NCBI GenBank assembly: GCA_947471745.1 | Contig: CANJKZ010001038.1 | Location: 682,001-746,000 of the forward strand | Length of the DNA: 64,000 nt | From: Closterium sp. Naga37s-1 | Taxonomy: Eukaryota; Streptophyta; Zygnematophyceae; Desmidiales; Closteriaceae | Direction: 5' to 3' | In this document: positions 45,260 through 55,000 of the stretch, piece by piece | Position numbering within the stretch: the first letter of the stretch is position 1 | Layout: every line of letters starts with the position of its first letter | Notes under the pieces: model-generated | Told to the model about the DNA's origin: nothing | Database searches by the model: none | Seen by the model: only the letters and a program-made list of their open reading frames with translations | Program-made: the position numbers and the translations under genes

Positions 45260-46423
45260 GGCGGCTAATCAACCTGGTAATCCCACAAAAATAGCTAACT
45301 GGCTAAGCAATGGAGGAAAAGCCTGAAAGCAGTGAGACTTGGTTCAGAAATAGAAGAATTTGGGTCTGTCTGGACGAGCATCAGGGAGAACGTCCGTATT
45401 GGTTCGAGGAGGGTGGTGATTGGTTGACAACTTATCTGGTTCACTCGTGGACGCATTTGATTCGTTGAGGCACAGATCTCTCGCCTTTGTCTCATAACCT
45501 TCTTAGTGCAATTCTATGATTTCATTACTTTTACTTGCTCCATAACATTCTAAAATGTCAATGCTAGACAAAAACACTTCTCAATATCATTTTCTGTTTC
45601 CAGAATGTCAGCACTCTTCACAGTGTATCGAGTTAACGTTTCCAGCGAGTACTGACATGGATTTGCCCTCTGCAATCGGATTTCGCGAAACTTCTTTTAC
45701 ACGCCTCTCGTTCCAGATAGGTGTTTTTTGGTCTCTGGTTTCTCAAAGCATATCGTGGTCGTGCGGGAGAAAAGGGCGGACTATCTAGCGATAACGCCCG
45801 GATTCCCGCTGCTACTACTAGAGTCTGGTGACGTGCGAGCTCGCCGCGAGGGAAATCGGATCTGGTGAGAGAGAGCGGGGAAAGCCGCGAGGGTAACCAG
45901 ATTTGGTGTGTGTATGCGGACACGAGAGAATGGTGAAAAGCCGCTCACACATATGCGATTAGGGTGGGATGATTGAAGGGCCTTTCAGTTATCGTTTTGA
46001 GGACCTTGGCTGAATGGAAATCAATTATGAGAATTCTCAAAAGTGATTTCCATATGACTGTGTTGCACCCTGTGACGCTGTTACACTGTGACTTTATAAC
46101 CGTGTAACGACTCAACGTCGCCAGTAACTTACGTCACTCAGATAACGAACACACGCCATCTGCGTTAACAATTTCACCACGCTCGTTCTGTGCTGCGACG
46201 TCACGCAATCTGGACCCGTCACGTCACGTCATTCACCATTTTTGTGCTTCCTCGCTGACTTTTGAGTCGACTCAAAAGTCACCACGCAATCTGCACCCGT
46301 CACGTCATTCACCATTTTTGTGCTTCCTCGCTCATTTCTCCCTCCTTCCCCTCCTCTCCTCCTCCCTCCCTCCTCGCCTCCTCCCGCCTTGTTCTACCCC
46401 CGCCCCCCCTCCCACCAGCAACC
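45260..46423. promoter_or_regulatory. Bidirectional promoter region between the SET and glutaredoxin genes
   Basis: 1.16 kb between the two divergent start codons. I see no coding homology. Features: an imperfect hairpin with a GAGAATTCTC core (46015-46055), repeated CACGTCA/ACGTCAC words (46110-46310), and a direct repeat of about 65 bp split by a TTTTGAGTCGACTCAAAA palindrome at 46257-46280, ending about 100 bp before the glutaredoxin ATG. Confidence 0.55.
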
Positions 46424-49400
46424 ATGGCAGTGACGGAGGTGACGTCAGCAGAGGCATTCGAAGCAGCGGCCAAGGAAGGGGCGCCAGTGGCCGTGCATTT
46501 CTGGGCCGCATGGTGCGAGCCGTGCAAGCACATGGATGTTGTTTTTGGGCAACTGGCAGTCGAAAACCCCCATGCCAAGTTTCTGAGGGTAAGTACGCAC
46601 TGAGAACATCTGAATGCATTTCTGGGCGGCATGGTGCGAGCCGTGCAAGCACATGGATGTGGTGTTCTGGCAGCTCGCAGCCGAAAACCCCCACGCCAAA
46701 TTGCTGAGGGTGAGTGAGCAGTGAGAACAGCTGAATGTCCTTCTGGGGGGCATGGTGCGAGCCGTGCAAGTACATGGACGTTGTATTCGGGCTGCTGGCA
46801 GCAGAGAATCCACATCACATGCCAAGTTCCTAAGGGTCGGTGAGTCAGCACTGGGGGAAATCTGATTGCATTTCTGGGCGGCATGGAGCGAACCCTGCAA
46901 GCACATGGACGTGGTGGTTGGGGAACTCGCAGCAGAGAACCGCCATGCCAAGTTCCTGAGGGTAAGTCAGTACAGAGAACAGTGGCCGTGTATTTCTAAC
47001 CAGCATGGTGCAAGCCATGCAATGCAAGCACATGGACGTGGTGGTTGGGGAACTCGCAGCAGAGAACCCCCATGCCAAGTTCCTGAGGGTACCGTAACTT
47101 AGCATTGAGAAGATTTTATGATGCGAATGCTTCGAGTGGTGTGAGCCGTGCAAGCACATGGATGTGGTGTTCGGGCAACTCGTTGCAGAGAATCCGCACG
47201 CCAAGTTTCTGAGGGTAAGGAAGCACCTAGAACATCTGAATGCATTCCTGAGCGGCATGGTGTGAGCCGTGCAAGCACATGGATGTGGTGTTCTGGCAAC
47301 TCATTGCAGAGAATCCCTATGCCTTGAGTGTCCCTGAGAGTGAGTAAGCACTGGGTTTATCGGGTACAGGGCTTGGCTTGAGCTGATTGATTTTCGGAAC
47401 GGCATGGTGCAAGCGCTGCAATCACATGGGCGTAGTGTTTGGGCTTCTGACAGCTGGAAACCCCTATGCCAATCTCTTGAAAGTGAGTACTACCACCAAG
47501 CAAAGGTTGGAGCTCTTTCTTTGCCTCCTCCGCCCCCTTCCTCCATTTTTCTGTGTTCCACCAACCGCTTCCCCCCTCGTATCTCTCCCTCCCTCCTTTC
47601 CTTTCCTCTCCCTTTGCTCCCCCCTGCTGCCCTTCCAACCCCCTCATGCACAGGTGGAGGCAGAGGAGGTACCGGAACTTTCTGAGGCATACTCTGTATC
47701 GGCTACACCCTTCTTCGTCTTCCTATCTCCTTCGTCCCCTATCTCCCCCTTGCTCGTGCACAGGTGGAGGCAGAGGAGGTACCGGAACTTTCTGAGACAT
47801 ACTCTGTATCGGCTGTACCCTTCTTCGTCTTCCTTAAGGTGCTCCTCACTCCTCGCTTCCTTGCTTCTGTCTTTGTAGAAGTGTCACGCGCGCCTCAATA
47901 GCCGAGATGTACTCTGCTGTGTTGGCCGTGCCGTTCGTCCTTTCTCAAGGTGCTCCGCTGCTCCGCATGCCTTCCGAGTTGACTTTTGAGTCGACTCAAA
48001 ATGTACTCTGCTGTGTTGGCCGAGGTGTCGTTCGTCCTTTCTCAAGGTGCTCCGCATGCCTTCTTACCTCATCCTGAAAGCATTCTTTATTCATACCTGA
48101 TTTGTACTTCTACCTTGAAGCATCCATACTTTTTGTATCTGCTGGTTGTTGTCCGACCCTGTTCTTTGACTTAAGGTTTGGATGACTGACAAGTAGGACA
48201 GGGGTGCATGCGTCTTTATTGCCAGAAAAAGAAAGAAAGAAAAAAAACAATATATGACTACCACTCACGCTCCGTAGAATGATAAGTCGCATTGCTTTGA
48301 CTCACCCTCTTTTTGAGGCGCCTACAAAATCGTATCATAACTCTAGTACAATGAGACATGGTACTACAAATCCGCACTGTCCCTTAGACTCTTGGTAATA
48401 TATCAGAATATGCTCTCTCTATGATGAGATGAGGTGTTCAATCCTTCACCCGCCCGTGGAGTTCAAAGCTCGCACTGACTCAACTCAACAACGCATCCCC
48501 GTCTACTTCTACGCTTCCCTCCCTCAACAGGATGGCAAGGTGGTTGACTGTGGTTGACAGACTTGAACGACCTAGCTAGCATAGCACACAAGGTGACCCA
48601 GCACGTCGCTGCACCCCCCTCCTCCACCAACTTCCATTTTGCATTTTCCTCCACTCTTTTCTCTTTTCTTGCAGGATGGCAAGGTGGTGGATCGACTGGA
48701 GGGAGCCAACCCCCCCGAGCTAGCCCACAAGGTCGCACTGCACGTCGCTGCACCCTCCTTTGCCATCAACCAACTTCCCTTGCCATTCCTGCCCCCTTCT
48801 TCCCCTCTTCCTGCAGGATGGCAAGGTGGTGGATCGACTGGAAGGAGCCAACCCCCCCGAGCTAGCACACAAGGTGGCGCTGCACATCGCTGCACCCTCT
48901 GCTGCCACCAACTTTAGTGCTGGCGGCTCTGCTGCTGCTGAAGTCATCGAATCCGTTCTTCACTCCGCTCGCACCGCCGCTTATCCCGCTGCTGCTCCGC
49001 CTGCTGCCTCTTCTGCTGCTGCTGTTGCTCAGCCAGAGCAGCCGTCCCGAATGATCGCCCCGCCCGCAGGTTCGGACAAGCCGAAGCTGTCCCCGGACCT
49101 GAAGGCTCGGATCGAGGCTCTACTGGCCTCCCACCCAGTACTCCTATTCATGAAAGGGTCCCCCAGCGCCCCCAGATGCGGATTCTCCTCTAAGGTTGTG
49201 TCTGTGCTGGAAAAGGACTTAGGGTCTGCGGCGGCCGGTGCGTACGGGTCCTTTGATATTCTGCAAGATGAGGAGGTCCGGCAGGGTTTGAAGGTGTATA
49301 GTGACTGGCCGACTTTCCCGCAGGTGTATTGCAAAGGGGAGCTGCTTGGGGGGTGTGATATTGTGCTGCAGATGCACGAGAGCGGGGAGTTAAAGGAGGT

Positions 49401-51209
49401 GTTTGCGGAAAAAGGGGTGCTGGGAGGCGGGGCGAAGGGAGACGCAGCAGGAGGAGGAACAGGAGCAGTGGCGGCAGGTGGGGCAGGAGCAGGAGCGGCA
49501 GGAGCAGCAGCGGTGGATGGGGAGGGTGATGGGGCGAAGGGGTTGCAAGAGCGGCTGAAGGCGCTCCTCTCGTCTTCGCCTACCATGCTGTTCATGAAGG
49601 TAGGTTGGAGTAGGTTGGGTTGCGTTGGGGTGTGTGTGACAGCCTGTCATTTGACTGATGCTAAGTGGCTGAAGGTGCTCTCTCTTGTCAAGAAGGTGCC
49701 CGCCATGCTGTTCAAGAAGGTATGTTAGGGTAGGATGGGGGTGTATGCGATACCCTATCCTCCCACTGACGCTAGGTATGTCAGAGGAACACCACTGACG
49801 CTAGAGTGCTCGAAGTTCCTCTTCCTCCCATCATCACCTGCCATGCTGTTCATGAAGGCAGGGCGAATGAGCTGAGAGTGGTGTGAACAGACCATGTAAC
49901 AGATTGTCGATAGGAGAGAGGGGTTAGGAATAGGCACTGGGAGTATGCACATGATGTGTATACTCGTGATGCACAGGAATATAGACTGAGTCTATACTGG
50001 AGTCACCGGACCGGAGCAGCCTCAGTGTGGGTGCAGCTTGAAAGTGGTTGACGCCCTGAGGAGAGACAGGGTCTGACCGTCTGCCTTTTCCCCTCGGTCT
50101 CATGCGTGTGCCCATAGCCTCCCCCAAAGCCTCCCCCAAAGCCTCCCCCATCCCATGCAATACTCGATGCTATCTGTTGATTCCCTCCTTTTGAGGCGCC
50201 TCAAAAGTCGGTCTCGCTCCCCCCATCCCATGCAATACTCGATGCTATCTGTTGATTCCCTCCTTTTGAGGCACCTCAAAAGTCGGTCTCATGCGTGTGC
50301 CCATAGCCTCCCCCATCCCATGCAATACTCGATGCTATCGGTTGATTCCCTCCTCTGGGGCACACCAGAGGAGCCCCGGTGTGATTTTCTGCTGCAAGGT
50401 GGTCTTTGGCCTTCAGATTTGCTCTCATCGCTGCTGTTGTTCCACACTCTCCTCCCTTGCCCTCCGTGGCTTTCCTTCTCAGGGCACACCGGAGGAGCCC
50501 CGGTGTGGGTTCAGCCGGAAGGTGGAAAACTCACTGAAGTCAGAAGGGATCCCATTGGGCAGATTTGACATTCTGGTGAAGCAGTGAGGCAGGGTCTAAA
50601 CACATGCCTTTCCCGCTTCCTTCCTTCCTCTGCTGTGTACCCATGACCATCCCCATCCCTTGCCTTCTCAGGGCACACCGGATGAGTCAGTGAGGCAGGG
50701 GCTGACTCATGCCTTTCTCCCCCTTGCCTTTTTGTGCTATGTACCCATGACCATCCCCATCCCTTGCTATTCAGGGAAACACCGGAGGAGTCGCGGTGTG
50801 GGTTCAGCCGCAAGGTGGTGGACGCACTCAAGTCAGAAGGCATTTCCTTTGGCAGTTTTGACATTCTCACGGATGAGGCAGTGAGACAGGGGCTGAATCA
50901 TGCGTTCCTCCCCCTTGCCTTTCTGTGCTGTGTACCCATGACCATCACCATTCCTTTGCGTCTCAGGGCACACCGGAGGAGCCGCGGTGTGGGTTCAGCC
51001 GCAAGGTGGTGGACGCACTCAAGTCAGAAAGCATAACCTTTGGCAGTTTTGACATTCTCACGGATGAAGCTGTGAGGCAGGGGCTGAAGGAGCTCTCCAA
51101 TTGGCCCACGTACCCACAGCTGTATCACAAGGGCGAGCTGATTGGTGGATGCGATATTGTGCTTGAAATGAAGGCCAATGGGGAGCTTAAAGCCGAGCTT
51201 GGAGGGTGA
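46424..51209 (+). CDS. GRXS17: Monothiol glutaredoxin, Trx-Grx-Grx type (GRXS17/Grx3/PICOT family)
   Basis: 421 aa from four exons: 46424-46588, 47764-47838, 48817-49599, 50967-51209. Residues 1-80 are the thioredoxin-like head with a full dithiol motif WCEPC (Cys31 and Cys34), then [21 protein letters not shown] Pro/Ala linker follows, then Grx domain 1 ([40 protein letters not shown]), a second Gly/Ala-rich linker, and Grx domain 2 ([42 protein letters not shown]). Both Grx domains keep CGFS. The family binds glutathione-coordinated Fe-S clusters and works in cytosolic iron-sulfur handling and redox control. Land-plant GRXS17 usually has three Grx domains; this gene has two. The intron inside Grx domain 2 and intron 1 are filled with decayed exon copies. 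Confidence 0.92.
46614..47490 (+). repeat. Seven decayed copies of the glutaredoxin Trx-head exon
   Basis: Intron 1 contains a ladder of copies (about 46617-46710, 46738-46840, 46866-46965, 46995-47090, 47125-47215, 47243-47342, 47395-47490). Each keeps GGCATGGTGCGAGCCGTGCA, ACATGGACGTGGTGTTCGG-like and CCATGCCAAGTTCCTGAGGG-like sequence, mostly with a GTAAGT/GTGAGT donor. Some still encode WCEPCKHMD, but frames are broken and the acceptors are weak. Confidence 0.87.
47645..47735 (+). repeat. Copy of glutaredoxin exon 2
   Basis: A nearly identical copy ([20 protein letters not shown]) with its own CACAG acceptor but no donor (TTCCTATCTCC instead of TTCCTTAAGGTGC). The complete exon is at 47764-47838. 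Confidence 0.82.
47908..48060 (+). repeat. Direct duplication split by a palindrome in glutaredoxin intron 2
   Basis: ATGTACTCTGCTGTGTTGGC ... TCAAGGTGCTCCG...CATGCCTTC occurs before and after TTTTGAGTCGACTCAAAA (47984-48001). Confidence 0.88.
48531..48816 (+). repeat. Two copies of the start of glutaredoxin exon 3
   Basis: GATGGCAAGGTGGTGGATCG... recurs at 48532 (damaged) and 48675 (open through [14 protein letters not shown]), each after a CAG acceptor. The used copy starts at 48817. Confidence 0.8.
50150..50350 (+). repeat. Three direct copies joined by GGCGCC/GGCACC palindromes
   Basis: CCCATGCAATACTCGATGCT ATC.GTTGATTCCCTCC occurs at about 50152, 50226 and 50316. TTTTGAGGCGCCTCAAAA (50189-50206) and TTTTGAGGCACCTCAAAA (50264-50281) end the first two copies. 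Confidence 0.88.
50355..50930 (+). repeat. Decayed copies of the second-Grx-domain exon
   Basis: Copies of GGCACACCGGAGGAGCCCCG... start near 50357, 50480, 50672 and 50774. The last stays similar through [16 protein letters not shown], but a one-base difference near its start breaks the frame. The complete exon is 50967-51209. Confidence 0.85.
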
Positions 51210-52025
51210 AGCTCAGTGTACCGAGTATAAGTAATATTCCCCTATACTACCAACCACTAAAAAAAGGCGAGCTGATTGGTGAATGTGGTACTGTGCTTAA
51301 AAAAATGAAAGCAGATCAGAAGCCAAGGCAGAATGGGGAGGGTGAAGCGGTTGTATGTACCTTTCTTGTGGAGATACCTCAAGTGTATGATATCGTGCCA
51401 ACCAATCGTGAGATGATGAAATCTCATACATTTGAGATCAATGAGGGTCTTCAGGAGAGCATGCACCAGAAGAGTGGGGAAAGGAGTGGGAAATGGGAAG
51501 AAGGGGTTATGGAGGAAGACGTGGGGGCAGGAAGGTGGGGAAACCAAAAGCGAAACCGCGCTGCTACAATACGTCAGCCGGGAATCGAACCCGGATCTTT
51601 TGCTTGGAAGGCAAATATCCTAACCATTGGACTACTGACGTATGATGCTTCAGCAAGTTTGATTTTAACAATCGTATAATTATTTTCTAACTGGCTGCAA
51701 GCAGAGCCCAAGTACCAGGGTATTCCTTCATCTTCAGAGTTTGAACCTCTTTTTGCTTGACTTCTTTGTGCCACTACAAGCTCACGAGTTGCAGTCTATA
51801 TAATGCAAGGTGTGCTACAAGCCTCAAATCCAGCTCTACCAACTAATGGACAACGAATTGCTGTCCCTGCGACCCTCTAATATCCCGTCTGCCCGGAACC
51901 ATAGATACTTGTGCTAAGCGAAGGCCATTTTACAGCCTTTTCACCATGGACAGGGCGAGCAGAATGATTGCCAAGGTTCTAGACGACTCCCATTATCTAA
52001 ATTGCCTCCGGTTGATACCGTCCCT
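51210..52025. other. Convergent 3' intergenic region with a tRNA gene
   Basis: Holds a decayed copy of the glutaredoxin 3' end (GGCGAGCTGATTGGTGAATG, about 51267-51330) and the tRNA-Gly gene. No other gene recognised. Confidence 0.6.
51570..51641 (-). tRNA. tRNA-Gly (anticodon UCC)
   Basis: 72 nt, no intron. The minus strand folds as a cloverleaf: acceptor ACGTCAG/CTGACGT (7 of 7 pairs), an A-box region TAGTCCAATGG, anticodon stem-loop TTTGC-CTTCCAA-GCAAA with anticodon TCC, and T-arm CCGGGTTCGATTCCCGG containing the B box. A TTTT Pol III terminator follows about 20 nt downstream (51545-51548). The acceptor stem begins A-U, where most plant tRNA-Gly begin G-C. Confidence 0.93.
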
Positions 52026-55000
52026 CTAGACCATGCCCATGCCTCTGGAGCTGCTGCTTCTGCCCAGCCTGGCCGCACTTGCACTGGCAGGAGTGGCAGT
52101 GCTGCTCGTAATCCCCCCCACCTTGCTCCTTGGACTGGCAGGCCTTGACCCCAGCCGCCTCTCCTCCCTCCGCTTTTCCTCCTTCTCCTCTTTCTTCTCC
52201 TCCCTCTTCTTCTCATCTTTCTTCTCAGCTTTCCGCTCTATATCTCCCTTAACCTTTCTCTCTCCCTTCTTGTCCACGTCAGCCTGTGCCAGCCTGGCAG
52301 CCACTGCCCCGTGCTCCGCCCTCAATCGCGCCAGCTCACCCTCGGCTGTCTGCGCCGCCAGCTTGGACTCCTCCAGCTGTGCTGCCATGTCAGCAAGCCT
52401 TGCTGCCAGCTCACCCTCGTGCGACTGCTGTGCTGCACTGCTGTCTGCTGCCCCTGCGCTCGCCATTGCACTGGCAGGGGGCAGGCACACACAAAAAAAA
52501 AAACACCTAAGTTGAGTTGAGTGGTCAGGAACAGGGAGAAGACTGAGAACAGTCCACTAAAACAGGGACAGGAGGCAGTGCCCTTTCAGGCACCTCAGAC
52601 TCACACCCACCACTCACCACCCCTGCTTGACTCACCGCTTGAGCTGCTCCTTGTAGCGGTTGTTTGCCTCCAGCGCCTCTGCCAGCTCTGTCTCCAGATC
52701 GCCATCTTCTATGCGTGTGCAGACAGAACCCCAATCCTACATTCCACCACCTCTGACCACCACCGACCACCTCCCACCACCGCTCACCACCTCCCGCACC
52801 CCACCCCACTCACCGCTTGAGTTGCTCCTTGTAACGGTTGTTGGCCTCCAGTGCCTCTGCCAGCTCCGTTTCCAGAATCGCCATCCTCTCTGCCACGCCG
52901 CTCGCCATGCGCTGTGCCGCTGCCTTGCGAGGGTCCTGAGGATGCACGGGGCGGATTGGGGATGAGATTGGATTAGATATGAGGGAGTGAGAGTGGGGTT
53001 ATGTTTTGTTAAGAAACCCATCCCTCCCACCCATAACACCCACCCCTCTCTCCATGTCCCTCACCTCCTGTGCGTGTGCCTCTGTGCTGGATCCCTTGAG
53101 TGCTGCCAGCGCACACCGCAGCTCCGCCTCCCTCACTCGCGCCTCCCCCACCTGCTGCTGCGCCTTGCGCAACTGGAGGGAAGGGAACACATGACACATG
53201 GGGGTGGGGGGAGCCAGGTTGGGGACGAATGCTTAACATGGGCGTTATGAGGGTGGGTACGAGGTTTCTAGGAATCGCAAACAAATCTGCGCCTCTTTCA
53301 CTCGCACCTCCCCCACCCGCTGCTGCGCCTTGCGCAACTGAAGGGAAGGGAACACAGGGCTTGGGGAATGGAGGAAGTTGTGTTGAGGGATCATTGCAGG
53401 TCGCATGATGTGGCATGTGAAATGTGTCCTTATCTTGAACTCTTGTTAATATGATACAATATACCTTACCCCCATGCACAGTCCTCCATCCCATGCAAGC
53501 ACTCCCATGCACATACCCCGGATCCCATACCTGTGACTTCCATCTCATGCCCACGCCAATAACCCAATCCCTACCTCTTGGTTCAGCCTGGCACTGGCGT
53601 TGTCCCCTTTGCTCCCCAGCAGCTCATTCGCTGCCTCCAGCTGCTCCAGCCGCTCGGTCAGGCTACGCTCCCTCGCCTCTGCTGTTGCTCTGCTGCTCTC
53701 CAGAGACTGCTCAAGAGATCGCACTTGGTCCTGCAAGCCATGCACACGAGTGGAGTGGGTTGGGATGGGTTGAGTGCGGTTTTGAGGTGTCTCAGAATCG
53801 CCTTCAGCCGCTCTGGCAGGCAGCGCTCCCTCGCCTCTGCTGTTGCTCTGCTGCTCTCCAGAGACTGCTGCAGCGGCCGCACTTGGTCCTGCAAGAAGTA
53901 GAAATGGGTTGAAAGCGGTTCGCGGTTGGATTGAGAAATTGGAGCACAGAGCTACGACATCTGGTAGGGAAAGCCAACATACATTCTGCAGCTTCATCTT
54001 GCTCCTGGCACTGTCTCCCTCTTATTCCCCCCCTTCCCCGACCATGCATTCAATGAAAATCCCGGCTCTCACCTCAAGCTTGCCGACTTGGCTCTCCATC
54101 CCGCCACCTCCCCCAGATGCAGCCTGCCTGGCGGCCTCCAGCTGTCTCTCAGCAGCAGCCAGCGCCTCTGCCTTGCGCTGCAGCTCGCCCTCCAGAGCCA
54201 TCGTCCTCTTCCTCAGCTCCTCCACCTGCCTCTCCGCCCCGCCCTCCCCTCCCCGCGCCGACATTATCCCCCCCGCCCGCCCCCCGCGGGCGAATGCACC
54301 GCCCCCTCCCCCGCCCATCATCCCCCCTCCGCCTCCCCCCATTGGCCTGCCTTTCATTGCGCTCCCAGCGCCCATACCCACAGCGCCCACACCCATCCCC
54401 CCATCCCCCTCTCCTTTCACCTCCGCCAACTGCTTTTTAAGCTCCCCATTCTGCTGCTTCAGCTGCCGCACCTCCTCTGCCAATGCACTTGCAACCGCTG
54501 CCCCCGCCCCCCCCACACTCCCCCCACCACCTGCAGACCCACCCCCACCAGACACACTCGCCAGCTGCTCCACCCGCTCCTCCAAATCCCTCACCACTCC
54601 TTCCAACCGCTTCTTCTCCTCTCTCAACCCCACCACCTCCCCCGCCTTAGCTGCCAATTCCCCCACCTCCCCCTCCAGCACCACATGCTTGGCCCGTAAA
54701 TCCTCCAGCTCACTCAACCCCTCCTCCATCTTCGCCAGTTTAAGCGACAATGTAAGCCGTCTCTCCTCTAGCACCTGTTTCTCCCTCCGCAAAGCCACCA
54801 AATCGCTCTTCACCCGCTCCAACTCCTTCACTTTGGCCGCCATGATCCCCTGTTGGGCCACCAACGCCCGCTTCTCCCCCTCAAGCTCCTCCCTCACCGC
54901 TTCCAACCGCTTTACACCCGCCTCCGCCTCCCCCAGCTGCCGAATCAGCTCGTCCCGCTCCTCCTCAACCCCCCTCAGCTTCACCACCGCTTCTCCCGCC

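Noticed and set aside
50774-50930. A third Grx domain in the glutaredoxin gene
   Set aside because: This copy has a one-base shift near its start and loses homology after AVRQGL. The terminal exon at 50967 supplies the complete second domain.
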